Positions 34,593 through 45,599 of a stretch of 64,000 nt of DNA are shown one piece after another. Each line of letters begins with the position of its first letter. The stretch's first letter is position 1. The DNA is from Fasciola hepatica (taxonomy: Eukaryota; Platyhelminthes; Trematoda; Plagiorchiida; Fasciolidae): contig CANUEZ040000061.1 of NCBI GenBank assembly GCA_948099385.1, forward strand, positions 10,586,001 through 10,650,000, in the 5' to 3' direction. The notes below the pieces were generated by a model, which did not search any database, had not been told where the DNA came from, and was given only the letters and a program-made list of their open reading frames with translations. Made by a program: the position numbers and the translations under genes.

Positions 34593-36200
34593 GCTGTCTA
34601 TCGCTGTACTTTGATGATGGTGATGAGCCTGGATGATTTTCACATATTTATCAGACACTGTCTGTCTGATGAGACAATCCTAGAGGGCTGTGCTACCAAC
34701 GGAATCAAAAGCTTCTCGGATGTCCAAAAATATGATTACCATCGGTGTTCGATGTGCCGCGGAGCTCAAGTATCTGATGGATGGTGGAACTTTGATCAGT
34801 GCACCGGAAGTTGAGACGAGAACCGGACTGTTCTTCACGGGCTTGTTGTTCACACATCGGGGACAGTCTTTGGAGAATTACGGATGCTAGCAACTCCGAT
34901 GCGACCGAGACCAAGCTTATCCCTCGATGATTGGAATAGATAATTCTAGCCTTTTTCTTGTATAATAGGGATGATGGATTCACAGTTCCAACTTTCTGGA
35001 ACACAATTGCGGCGCCAAATCTCGGAGAAGAGGCTGGTAATTGCTTTGGAGAGGTGTACACCACCATCTTTGAAGAGGGCAGGAGGGAGTTCGTCAGGGC
35101 CGGGAGTTTTATTGCGTTTCAGGAGGTGAAACGCATGATCGACTTCTGTGGGTTGGGTAGTGTAGATGGTCCATGGAGCATGAACTGGTTCAAACGGGTT
35201 ACAGAGTGGGGGTGCTGGCGCTGAAGGCCAGTTAAACTGCTCTTCAAAGTGTTCTGTCCATCGATTCATGCGCCGTGAAAGCCGGTTACTTGGTTGGCCG
35301 TTTGCCTCGCAGATCACTTCGCTCACTCCAGGCCTCTTGGTCCCAGTAAATCGGATGAGTTGGAAAAGTCTCCAGGCGTTGCCGGTGTCAGCTGCTTGTT
35401 CCATTTCGGTCGCGCGTTCTTCATGGACTTGTTGCTCATGCACTGAGGACAACCTTTGAAGGATTACCGATGCTAGCAACTTCGATGCGATTGAGACCAG
35501 GCTTATCCCTCGATGATGTGAACAGATGTTTCTAGCCCCTTTCTTGTATATGCGACGAAAGCTGCGCCGGAAGTTCGTACTCGACAAGAAAAGGCAACGA
35601 TCTGCGCACAGATGGAATAGTCGATTGCCGTTATCCGTGCGTTGATGGTTGGCGCCGCTTTGGCCTTCAAGCATTCGCTCGTCTGGACCTAGGTGGCCAA
35701 TCTGGGCGTTCAGATCTCCAGCCAGTACCACTATATCTCTGTGAGATGCCTTCACAAGACGTTCATGAAGCTGCTGGTAGAATATATCTTTGACTGCATC
35801 CGAACTGCAGTCAGTAGGGGCGTAGGCAGCGACGATAAACAGACAACGATTGCCGTTGCGGTCTTTGTTAGTTTTGAACGAACTCTCTAAACGAATCGCA
35901 CATAATCTGCTGTTGACTGGGATCCAGTTGCGTAGCGCAGACTCAGCTTTAGTACTCAGAGCGATTCCGACTGCTGTATGACCAGATGCAGAAGCCTCGA
36001 CGTCTTCGGATAAGCGTAGAGTAAAACCACATCCTGAGGGCGAATTCAGACGAACTACGACGGTGGGGTCCCGGATACAGGTCTTGGATAAGCAGCAGAC
36101 GTCAATAGCCAGTGTCTCGAGTGTGCGCGCTCAAGCTGCTTATTGACCTATTTGCATCAGAGTACGTACATTAAAGGCTGCAAGCTTCAGCGGTACATTG
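34593..36200 (-). pseudogene. LINE D1 endonuclease-RT, chimeric
   Basis: Read right to left: EN remnant (36,180-35,760) with many stops, then an open 269-codon frame (35,755-34,946) beginning DIVVLAGDLNAQIG (GDFN-type motif). After SSTNFRRSFRR it switches to an RT finger block (YKKGAR, HRGISLVSIASKLLASVILQ, 35,550-35,418), then to linker (RATEMEQAADTGNAWRLFQL), VSEVICEANGQPSNRLSRRM, NRWTEHFEEQFNWPSAP, KRNKTPGPDELPPALFKDGG and NCVPESWNCESIIPI. The genuine RT finger block follows at 34,985-34,850 in the next frame. It breaks off at about 34,593 (IIQAHHHHQSTA) where E1 sits. The RT block is thus present twice. Confidence 0.75.
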
Positions 36201-36809
36201 GTCTCAGTAGTGGTTCTGATGAGTTGCACGCAACTGAAGGGGTAATCTCAATTGCATGTTCAGCGTCTTTGTCGATGGCAGCCTGAGAAGTATATGGAAT
36301 AGTATAATATTTTTGTGTGTAAAAGAGCGGGTGAAAATGGGTGGTGTGGTAATGGGTAGTTGGGTTTGTCCGACCGCTATCACCTCGGTCATAACTTGTG
36401 TGGCTTGAGTGAGTAAATAGAGTCGAGCGCGAGGACGAGTAATCATGTTTAAAAGGGAGCTGGCATCTGGTTGACGACTTTTGGATGTCGGGTAAACCTG
36501 GTTACCAAGGCTTTACCCTGTCGCAATGTTGCTGTTGCTGCTGTTTCCGATAGCGACCCCGACAAGCGTCACATGTGTTTTGAATTTCCGTCCACCGATA
36601 GAGAAGAAAAGATTCCAAGTAGTCGAAGCACGGTGACACGCGGGGGCTCACAGGTGCAAGAAACTGGACTACGATTAGCGTCGGCCGCCAGTCCTGTGCT
36701 CTAATTTGATTTGGTTTGTGCCCACGCCACGCGTCATGGTACGGCCGTGTTAGCCCATTCTGAGCTAATCTATTCACAGACTTAGAGCAGGAGAATGACG
36801 GGCACACGT

Positions 36810-36811
<2 letters not shown>
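36201..36811 (-). other. LINE D1 5' region
   Basis: Minus-strand sequence upstream of the D1 endonuclease. Frames at 36,204-36,446 and 36,502-36,876 contain no known domain, and the second runs straight into the TA array, so both are read as 5' UTR rather than genes. Confidence 0.5.

Positions 36812-36868
<57 letters not shown>
36812..36868. repeat. (TA)28 microsatellite at the 5' edge of LINE D1
   Basis: Perfect TA array of 57 bp. It abuts the 5' end of D1, so D1 either landed in a pre-existing TA array or in the TA tail of an older D copy. Confidence 0.95.
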
Positions 36869-36873
<5 letters not shown>

Positions 36874-37340
36874 CATATTAGTGCCTGCTCTTGGTGTGGT
36901 TGTCCCCCAAAGGGCTGTAGCTAATGTGCTGATTGACTTATAGGTCCATCAATTCAACAGCACCCTCTTTCTTCACAAATATCTTTCATTTCGGTGGCTT
37001 TCGTACACAAATAATATACACATTTCGGGAATATATCGGCGCATGCCTAGAGCTTTTGATACACTTTTAAAGTTCTAGTGGGTGCGATTTGATCTCGTTC
37101 ACACTAGACGCATTCTCCCTGGAGAACCGGAGTTGATGGCTCACTCTCTTCAGCGAATACACAACGATACGCGGTCGTGCACTCAGGCTAATAAAGCAGA
37201 AATCGGTGAACCTGCCGCTGGTGTACCTCCTATCACGGCGGTAGAGGGATCGAACAGCAATCAGGTCTGTTCCGTCCAACCATAGTCCTCAATCTTCTTA
37301 AGCCTTTACTCAGCCTGCTCTGGTATCCATCACCACAAAC
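36869..37340. other. No gene seen
   Basis: Short frames only. The right part may be the 5' end of LINE F, whose endonuclease starts just after. Confidence 0.35.
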
Positions 37341-39307
37341 TCTCTAATCTCCAGTAAGATAGCAGAACTCAGGCAGTTGATGGCTGTCAGGAAACCCCGC
37401 ATTCTAGCAATCACAGGAACATGGCTCACTTAGATAACCTTGATGGTGAAATTTCTATCACTGGGTACACCTCAGTTTGGAAGGATTCCTAAAGAAAAAA
37501 AGCCGGTGCGGTAGTTCCTCCTGTTTCATTTATTCTCTTCCCCAAACTCTTACTGCTTCGTTATGGGTGAGGGTTAGAACTTGTTCCTCAGATATTCTTT
37601 CAGTGTGTGTAATCCATCGCCCTCCACATTAGTTTAGCTGAGTCTCTTTGTCTTATAAAACAGTTGAGAGGTGTAAAAGTCGGATGCCACTTTATCCATC
37701 TCTTATTTCTAGGAGACTTCAGCGCTGTTGGTGTCAGTTGGACTAGAAAAAGCGCCGGTAATCCCTTTGGTCAGATACCAACATACCTATTAGCTGAACT
37801 CTCCTTGTCACAACACACCAGGGAGCCAACTACAGGGCACACTCCCTCGCCGCTCAATCTGGTGATCTCCCACGAGAATCACCAAGTAGATGTAGTCAAC
37901 GTGCCCGCCGTTTCAGGAACGTGGTCACGCGGTCCTTCAGTTTGACAACATAACTCGCTGGTGAACCAGTGACTTCCAGTGCAAACTGACCCTTGCACTC
38001 AGCAAAACCAACTCTGATAATCTCGAATCTTTTCTGGTTCATGAAAGCATCACCTTAGATCGACTAGCTGACGCGGAAACTCTCAGCAACCACCTTGAAG
38101 ACTATCTATCAGGCTGAACACCCTTATGTTCTTAAGAAGCGAGTCACAGCCAACAGTAAACCTCCACTACCACGCTTCATGAGACTCCTGTTGGGTTTGC
38201 GCTCCAGGCTTAAATGCACGAAACTGGAAACCAATGGGGCAGAGTTTAAACGTATCCGTATCGTTTACAATGTAAAAATGAAAGTTCTTTAATAAATAGC
38301 AAAGGTCTATCCCCGCACAGACGAACTCAGACTGCTGCGTTATTTTTAGATTTATGCGCAGAACCAGATAGTTAGGTGCCACGGCACTTTCGCCCTGCCT
38401 TGGAGATGGTACCCGAGCTACACTCCCCCAAGTGGCAGAAATTTTCAAGTCACCTCCAGACCTAATACGTTATGACTCTCATGAAACCCGCGCACTCAAT
38501 CTCAGCTTGCGATTCCGATCGCTCCAACCCGCTGCGGAAAATTAGAAGGCAAAACCTGACTTGCCAAAAATGTGTGTTTAACAAAAATTACTGTGCTGTT
38601 TATAAAGCGAAGGTCGAATATTCCCGAACTCGGGCGTCCAGTTAAACTCAAGCCCTGTGGTGCCGATTAGGTTGATAAAAATATTTTGCCGGATTGACTA
38701 TTGGTCCGTTGATCCAATTTGCGTAGGACTGTAGATGAATCCTCGATCACCAAAAAGGGTTACGTCATGAGTCGTCCTGTAGTTTATTGACTAATGATTA
38801 TTCAGCCCGGCCTGATACGCTCGAGTTGATTAATGGCTTGCCTGAAAGAGTTTTCTTTCTTCACTTCAACATCCTAACAAGACCGAAAATACCTCTGTAT
38901 CCACTTCTATCCATCCCCAACTCCCAAATCTACCAGCTTATCAACAGTTTTTCATTGTATTTTTTACCACACAGGAGGTAGAGAGCCATCTCTATCAATC
39001 TAAGTCATTTAGTTCTATGAGCCCGGAAGAGATTCACCCTCGAATTCCTACAGAGACGTCCATAACTTTTACGGAAATCTAAGCAGACATCTTTCGGCAA
39101 TGTTTACTCTGTAGGACGTTCCCTGCCTCTCGGAAGAGAGCGATAATCAGCTCTGTCTTCAAAAAAAAGCAATCGCTATCAATCAGGGCGCTACAGACCC
39201 ATTAGCCTAACTAGCATTCCCAGTAGGATTTTCGAGCGCATGCTGAAATGTGTCATTGGCACACCTCCGCAAGAACAGGTTTATCTCTTCGCAACATAGC
39301 TTCTTAC
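37341..39307 (+). pseudogene. LINE F, endonuclease and RT start (CR1/jockey-like)
   Basis: Plus-strand pieces in order: ELRQLMAVRKPRILAITGTW (EN, about 37,360-37,420), FLGDFSAVGVSWTRKSAGNP (GDF motif, 37,700-37,760), PSPLNLVISHENHQVDVVNV (37,850-37,905, L-D-L-V position), a linker, and RT finger FPASRKRAIISSVFKKK (39,120-39,170) to IFERMLK (39,230-39,247). HLRKNRFISSQHSFLLQR (39,262-39,307) is still LINE F. It stops there because LINE G begins, and resumes near 44,345. Stops and frameshifts throughout. Confidence 0.7.
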
Positions 39308-41154
39308 TGCAACGAGAGGCCACACGCTCCGCCAAGGCTGATCGCAAAAGATACTGGATAGAAATAGCCGAGAAACTGGAGACCGCGTCCGGAATTGATG
39401 ACTTCGGTAAACTGTTCCGCCTTATTCGCAACGCTTCTAATAGGTTTTGTAAGCAAAATTCCGTTCTTCGTGACACGGCAGGAAACTTAATACCCGAACA
39501 GAGCAAGAAAATGGACCGATGGGTGGAATACTTTGGTCAGCTGCTCAACCGGCCTACGGACCACCGGACGGACCAACCAATATCAACCCCTCCAGTCCAG
39601 TACGAAAGCAACTGTGACCCGCCCAACACCGCGGAAATCACGGAAATGGTAAACAAACTGAAAGACAGAAAGGCTGCCGGGGAAGATGGCATCCCTCCAG
39701 AAGTGTATAAAACATGTTCATCGTCATTGATTGACAGGATGTGTACACTTTTTGGTTTCATTTGGAGAGAGGAAGCATTTCCACCCGACTGGGGAATGTC
39801 CATACTGCTGCTCATTCCGAAGAAACGTGATAAATCGGCATGTGAGAACTACCGAGGGATCAGCCTGATCGATGTGGCCGCAAAGATCTTTGGTGCGTTG
39901 TTACTAACCCGTATCTCCGAGGCAAGAAACCAGCGCACTCGCCCGAACCAAGGGGGTTTCCGCCGTGGCAGAGGCTGTCTGGATCAAATCTTCATACTGC
40001 GCCGAATACTGGAGCACCGCTATAAGTTTCAGCAGCCGACGGTAGCTTGTTTCATCGACTTCCGGGCAGCTTTTGATTCGGTGAACCGCGAGTCTCTTTG
40101 GACCATAATCCAATCCGATGGGATGCCCGATAAGCTTTTAAGGCTGTTAAAGGGATACTACTCGACAACCGGTGCTAGGGTTTGTATGTACGGTGAAGAG
40201 TCCCGCGAGTTCACACTCACTACCGGAGTTAGGCAGGGCTTTCCCCTCTCACCGATGCTGTTCAACCACGCCATCGATTGGATAATGCGACAGGCATTAC
40301 ACAACTACCCTGGCGTTCAGCTTAGCCAGGAAATATACATCTCGGACCTGGAGTTCGCGGATGATATTGTCGTGCTTGGAGATTCCGCCGCTACGCTACA
40401 ACCAATCCTCGACCGAATCAATTCCTTCGCGAGGTCCATCGGACTTGAAGTAAACTCGACTAAAACAAAAGCTTTCACAACCCATCTGGGCCCGACAATT
40501 CAACAACTGTCGATGAATGACCAACCAGTCGAATACGTCCTTTCATTCAAATACCTAGACTCAACTCTGCTTCCGAACGGCCAGGCAAAAGATGAAGTGG
40601 TATCACGGATCGACAGCGCCAGGAGAGCCTTTCTTCAGCTAAGACGAACGCTGTGGACTCTCAGTGAAATCAGCTTAAGAACCAAAGTTCGTGTTTACTG
40701 TGCTGCCATCCGGCCCGTACTCATCTATGGCTGCGAAACCTGGCCACTACGAGCTGAGGATACCAGAAGGCTGGAGGTTTTCGACCACTGGTGCCTGCGG
40801 CAAATCCTCAAAGTCAAGTGGCGCGACAGGGTCTCCAACGACGAGGTAAGGAAACGATGCTCTGATATCGATGCTCTTCCCGTCCTCCTCCAACGTCGAC
40901 GACTTCAGTGGTTCGGCCATACGCTTCGGCGACCCGAGTCAGAGATAACCAAGCAAACACTGCCCCACTCCCTGCCCTGGATGGCGTTGTCGCCTTGGCG
41001 GACAGCTCAAAACGTGGACCAGTACAATAGAGAAAGACGTAGAGCTTCTAGGCCTTCGGTCAGTCTATGGAGCCCGGCGATGGAAAAAGGACTGGATGAG
41101 GATTTGTACGGAGCTCGCCTCCGACCGCCGTGCGCGGTCAGCAATGGTCCGTGA
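39250..41154 (+). CDS. RTE-type reverse transcriptase, open frame with foreign N-terminus and late frameshift
   Basis: A 634-codon open frame. Residues 1-19 derive from LINE F; from about residue 20 it is RTE linker and RT. Landmarks: KMDRWVEYFGQLLNRP, KAAGEDGIPPEVYK, ACENYRGISLIDVAAKIFG, GGFRRGRGCLDQIF, CFIDFRAAFDS (catalytic D270), GVRQGFPLSPMLFN, LEFADDIVVLG (D371, D372), YGCETWPLRAEDTRRLEVFD (around 493-512) and RLQWFGHTLRRPESE. After about residue 572 the native frame (GGQLKTWTSTIEKDVELLG, RRWKKDWMRI, stop 41,189-41,191) is one base away, so the last 60 or so residues are out-of-frame sequence. All three RT aspartates are intact. Without an endonuclease or known promoter, expression is uncertain. 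Confidence 0.8.
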   Translation: MSLAHLRKNRFISSQHSFLLQREATRSAKADRKRYWIEIAEKLETASGIDDFGKLFRLIRNASNRFCKQNSVLRDTAGNLIPEQSKKMDRWVEYFGQLLNRPTDHRTDQPISTPPVQYESNCDPPNTAEITEMVNKLKDRKAAGEDGIPPEVYKTCSSSLIDRMCTLFGFIWREEAFPPDWGMSILLLIPKKRDKSACENYRGISLIDVAAKIFGALLLTRISEARNQRTRPNQGGFRRGRGCLDQIFILRRILEHRYKFQQPTVACFIDFRAAFDSVNRESLWTIIQSDGMPDKLLRLLKGYYSTTGARVCMYGEESREFTLTTGVRQGFPLSPMLFNHAIDWIMRQALHNYPGVQLSQEIYISDLEFADDIVVLGDSAATLQPILDRINSFARSIGLEVNSTKTKAFTTHLGPTIQQLSMNDQPVEYVLSFKYLDSTLLPNGQAKDEVVSRIDSARRAFLQLRRTLWTLSEISLRTKVRVYCAAIRPVLIYGCETWPLRAEDTRRLEVFDHWCLRQILKVKWRDRVSNDEVRKRCSDIDALPVLLQRRRLQWFGHTLRRPESEITKQTLPHSLPWMALSPWRTAQNVDQYNRERRRASRPSVSLWSPAMEKGLDEDLYGARLRPPCAVSNGP

Positions 41155-41219
41155 TATCCATGGAGCCGACTTATCCTCTCGCAGGAGATAGTCTCGTAAA
41201 AGGAAAAGTAAGTAAAGTC
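39308..41219 (+). mobile_element. LINE G (RTE clade), 5'-truncated, inserted in LINE F
   Basis: Begins at EATRSAKADRKRYW, inside the EN-RT linker, and ends with a short AAAGTAAGTAAAGT-type tail near 41,219. It is the least decayed LINE in the window: one frame is open through all RT motifs. The 5' truncation removes the endonuclease, so it cannot move by itself. Confidence 0.85.
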
Positions 41220-42048
41220 TTACCAGGAAGGTCATGCATCTCTAATATGTCTTGCGTTATTGGTGGTCTTACTCATGACGAAGCTGCATCTTGGCGTGAT
41301 CTGGTGATTTGCGTGCCTCCCTGACCCAACAAGCTGTGCAAGGTGGCTTCCCAAAGCCGCAGATGCAGTCATGCCTGACAGGTAAATGGGTAGAGACCAG
41401 ACGAAGTCCAATTTCTGAATCAGTTGATAGGCAACATCTGGTTCCAATCGCTGTGCCCCTGGAAAGAACAATCTAACGAATATACACGGAGAATCAGTTT
41501 ACCGGTCTAAAAAGCCCCACTAGACGGACATAGGAGTGGAGTACCTGGGGTTTCTCTCGACAGTGGGAGAAGTCATCGCACCTCAATGGGCAGCTATCGC
41601 GCGTTTAAGCTGAGCATCTATCACCCGCTTAAGCTGGGCAGCCCGTGGCCCAAAGAATGCTACCCCGTCCACGTTCCGCTTGCTCCATTGGGTGCATGGG
41701 GCTGAGAACTGAATCCGAAAAGTGGGTCGATAACAAAGCATCAGTGACGACAAGACAGAATGCATGCAACAATCAGGTCTCATGTGACAGGTCAGAAGAA
41801 AGTTCCTTCACAGGTGCTTCGGTCACGTCCCCTTGCTGGGTTGATGCCCCACCGTCTTGTGGATCAGACTTTTGATCCAAAGGCTCCGGTTAGGGTTCTC
41901 AAAGAAAAGACTCTTCTGCGGTGTGTGCAGCTGTGAAGTATGATATGCCCAAAAATCTCCAGCGGTCCCTCGGGAAACATTTCTTACTTCTCCGTCTTCC
42001 ATCCTTTACGTTCCAAATCTGAATCGTTACGGGAAGCCACAGTGAGTC

Positions 42049-42640
42049 GTGACGGTAAACCTTAAACTCGGTACGGGTAGAAACTTAGAGACAGGGGAGA
42101 ATAAAGAATTAATTCTCCGACCTAAGCATGTTCTGTGTGTGGTTCGGTTGAATGGTTCTGTGCATGTCAACAGCGCTAGACTGAAGCGTCGATGCTTGTT
42201 TACCGTTCCTGTGTATGCCCCAACTGATTGTGGTTCTCCTAAGGCTCGAGACGAATTCTACCAAGAGTTGTCTCAACTGCACTGAGGCGTGCGTTCTGCA
42301 GACATCATGGTCGTTGCTGGTGGTTTGAATGTCCAAGTTGGAAACTCAGACGAGACGGAGAAAAATATAGGAGGCCGTTTTAGAATTCCAACCGACAGAA
42401 CCGATAACGGTGACTAACTATGTTCCGACCATAGACTATTCCTAGTTAGTACATATTTCTCGCACAAAAACGGCACCGACTAACTTGGCATCCTCCTGTG
42501 CCTTCACGTCGTTGGACTGAGATCGACCATATTGCTATCGGTTACCGCTGGCGGGGATTCATTCAACTCTATCGATCATTCTGGTCCACGTCAGTAAACA
42601 CTGGTCACGCTCTTGTCCACGCGCGTTTCAGCCTACATCT
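42049..42640 (+). pseudogene. LINE D2 endonuclease remnant
   Basis: FTVPVYAPTDCGSPKARDEF (42,200-42,260) is the usual VYAPTD EN block. VVAGGLNVQVG (about 42,308) is a GDFN motif with both G-D-F positions changed. An RRWTEIDHIAI block (about 42,505) corresponds to the late EN motif. Stops at 42,283 and 42,415 and frameshifts show it is dead. Confidence 0.65.
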
Positions 42641-42742
42641 CGTCAGTGGCCGAAACAACGCCAAAGCCAACCGTTCCCGCAACTGCTACTGAACGTTAAC
42701 CGTCGGCCTACTTTCCAAGCAAAATTATCCGCCAGGTTATCG

Positions 42743-43958
42743 ATGCAGTCAAGTGCCCAGGATCCACAGAGTTTGTGTGAACCGGCGACCATACTGATTC
42801 ATCAGAAAAGCGACAGGTCCTCCTGTGAAAACCACATGGGAGTGAGTCTGGCTAGCATCGCATTCAGGTTGCTCGCTGTTATTCCGCACCACTTATCTAA
42901 CGCTCGCGAGAATCCAGCTAGGTTTAGACCTGGTCGAGATTGTACTGATCACATCGTCAGTCTTCGAAAAATTTCAAAACATTGGCATATCTTCCGTAGG
43001 CCGACTATCCTCGTTTCCCTTGATCTTAGAGCTGCCCTCGACTCACTCGACCGTACAAATATCTGGCACTGCCTCTTGTTGAAGGGTGTATCAAAAAAAT
43101 TCAATTCCATCATAAAGTCTCTTTACGTAAACAGCCGAAGCCCCGAGTTCGGACTTACGGTGCTCTTTCACCCGAGTTCACCACGAGAAGTGGTTTAACT
43201 CAGGGTTGCTCCCTTTCTCCTATTCTCTTTGAAAGTGTGATTTATATGGACTGCACTTTTGCCAGGTTATGGTAGTAGCTTTGAACAATTCCCGGGTGGA
43301 ATGGTGCTAGACCCTGAATATGCTGACGATATAGTTCTTTTAAGTGAAGATCCAAGTAGGTTGCAAGCTTTTCTAGACACCTTGACAGACTGCGTAGCAA
43401 TGTTCGGTGTTCGTTTTGCACCTCCAAAGTGCAAGATGCTGTTGCAGGACTGGGTTGGTCCAACACCAAACCTTTCAGTGTCTGAGGAGACTATAGACCT
43501 GGTAGATAAGTTCTGTTATCCGGTAGCTGCGTTGCACCCGGGGTTAGATGTCGTATAGGGTGTCTTTGCCTATGCAAAAGGCTCGTTTGGCATTTTCCAA
43601 CCTGAGTTATCTGTAGCATCGACGTGATATCTGTTTATCTATCAAGGGTCGGGTGTACGCTGAAGCAGTCACACCAGTGCTTCTGTATGTTTCGGAGACA
43701 TGGTCACTGCGGGTGGAAGATATACAAAGATTATCGGTATTTGAACATCGATGTTTTCGTGGTATATCTGGAATCTGGAGGGAACACCGTATAAGTAATG
43801 CTGAGATTCGGCGGAGATTCTTAGGTTCACGGATCATATCATTAGATGAAACAGTTGAGGTGATTAGGTTGGGACGTTTGGCACATGTGTTTCGCATGTC
43901 CCCTGACAGGACTCCTCGGCAAGCAATGTTTGCTGACATGGGTGACGGTTGGAAATGA
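42743..43958 (+). pseudogene. LINE D2 reverse transcriptase remnant
   Basis: RT finger: CENHMGVSLASIAFRLLAVI, ARFRPGRDCTDHIVSLRKI and VSLDLRAALDSLDR (D kept, 42,813-43,062). GLTQGCSLSPILFE-type sequence follows near 43,195-43,230, then LDPEYADDIVLLSEDPSRLQ (catalytic YADD at about 43,317-43,328) and FAPPKCKMLLQDW. The C-terminus (43,653-43,958) reads VTPVLLYVSETWSLRVEDIQ, VFEHRCFRGISGIW and ISNAEIRR. At least four frame changes. Confidence 0.8.
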
Positions 43959-44033
43959 GTAAGGGTGGCCAGTCCGTGGTATAGGAAGAATGTATAAAAA
44001 ACTTGACCACTGGACTTGGCTCAAGCTAATTTA

Positions 44034-44051
44034 GTAATAATAATAGTAATG

Positions 44052-44086
<35 letters not shown>

Positions 44087-44103
44087 GCTACTAATAATAA
44101 TAG
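44034..44103. repeat. (TAA)n microsatellite inside the LINE D2 C-terminus
   Basis: Imperfect TAA array of about 70 bp. Before it D2 reads to HWTWLKLI; after it the frame resumes at VRLPGWGPRDSSTPRLDTLD and DMARSCDQW, the standard C-terminal end. The array therefore sits inside former coding sequence, not at the element end. Confidence 0.9.
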
Positions 44104-44345
44104 TGACAGTATGTTGGGCGTGTTAGACTTCCTGGGTGGGGTCCAAGAGACTCTTCCACTCCAAGGTTAGATACATTGGATGATATGGCTAGGAGTTGCG
44201 ATCAGTGGCCTTCTTTTATCCACAAACGATCTTTACCGACTTGCCACCAATTTTTGAAGTTCTCTTATGACTCCTTTCAACTTCTGGTTCTTCCTCACTA
44301 TTTCCTACTGAGGATGGCGCTGGGGGATAGCAGCCAAAGCCACCG

Positions 44346-45480
44346 CACCCAGCGCATGCCTAATGATTGCATGAACTGAACTGCTCTTACTCAAACCTAC
44401 AATGAAGGCGTGATCCCACACACAATGTTCATCGATTTCGCAAAAGCGTTTGATAGGGTACCTCACATTCCGCTTATGCATAAGCTGGAATTCTACAGAA
44501 TTTCCGGCAGCGTGCTCACTCTTCTCCGTAGCTTTCTCACGGATCGCTAATTCACGGTTAGAGCAAGTCCTTGTCTTTCTGAACCATATATTCACTCTGG
44601 AGTACCCCACAGATCGGTGGTAGGTCTTTTATTGTTTCTGGATTACATAAATGACCTACCAAGCAACATCTCAGGGAACATTGCAACGTATGCTAAAAAT
44701 GTTACGATCTGAGGCAGCAATACCACAAAAGTGCAGTCGGCGGTTGACCACGCCAAGCAATGGTCTGCCGACGGGAAACTATTAGGTAAAGACGAATCAT
44801 GTGTAAACGTGTCATTTGGTAACGCCCTTGTTCAGGTTTTCTGGACGACCAACGCCACACCGATCCGGGATGTCGAGCAGCACAAGGTCTAAGGATTTTG
44901 GTTAAAAAGTCGCTGTCTTTCTCTCATCACCATTAAGTAGCCAATAGGTCCGCCTTTCGCGTTCTCAACACGATGAGATGATACTTTCCTACAAGTTTAA
45001 ATGATAACTTTCTGATATTTTATGGGACTTTTATTCGACAGTCAGACTGTACATTCAGACCTGATCAAGGGCCGAGACATTGGAACGTGTACAACGAAAA
45101 GTCACGAAACTAGTTCGCGAACTCTCTGACACCTGTTATTCTCGACGACAAACCGGCCTAAAACTGTACCCTTTAGGAGCTGTAAGAATTAACGACCTTT
45201 TCTTAATACACTACATTTTTATTACAGGAATTGCGGATCACTTTCAAGCGTTCGAGGTTGGACATCTTTACAAGACACGCTAAGAAAGTGTTCAAGCCTC
45301 ACGCTTGTATAAATGTTCGTAGAGGCTTTTTTACTCACTGAATAGTCTCGTTTCAGAATGGCTTACCACAGGAGGTTATCGATGATCCGAGTAAAGTAAC
45401 CTTTGAAGAGCGTTTGGACAAGTTCCTAGGATTAACGTTTTCTTCTAGAACCTTTTTATCATTTCAACCCACTTCATCAA
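44346..45480 (+). pseudogene. LINE F, RT palm to C-terminus
   Basis: Resumes LINE F after the G and D2 insertions: NEGVIPHTMFIDFAKAFDRV (44,401-44,460, catalytic D), PLMHKLEFYRISGSVLTLLR, IHSGVPHRSVVGLLLFLDYI (44,588-44,650), then ATYAKNVTI where YADD is expected (about 44,688-44,705; the Asp pair reads K-N). QSAVDHAKQWSADGKLL and a C-terminal block (QNGLPQEVI in decayed form, FEERLDKFLG) follow to about 45,480. Many stops. Confidence 0.75.
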
Positions 45481-45599
45481 AACAGATAGAAGACATAAAT
45501 TGCGAGATGGAAGCATTTCATTTATTCTTCTCAATCACGTACGTAAAACATTCGAATTCGTGTTCGAATGGGGCACAGAGCAAAACAATGGAATAGATA

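Larger units (their letters stand above)
41220..44345 (+). mobile_element. LINE D2 (RTE-like), full span but heavily decayed
   Basis: The 5' UTR segment at 41,300-41,420 (CCGCAGATGCAGTCATGCCT, GGTAAATGGGTAGAGACCAG) matches the 5' end of E3 (reverse complement of about 59,620-59,730), so D2 and E share their 5' end. EN, RT and C-terminus follow in order. It lies directly behind LINE G inside LINE F and ends near 44,345, where F resumes. Confidence 0.7.

Noticed and set aside
44034..44103. CRISPR-like or satellite array
   Set aside because: It is a simple TAA microsatellite without spacers; no direct-repeat and spacer pattern occurs anywhere in the window.
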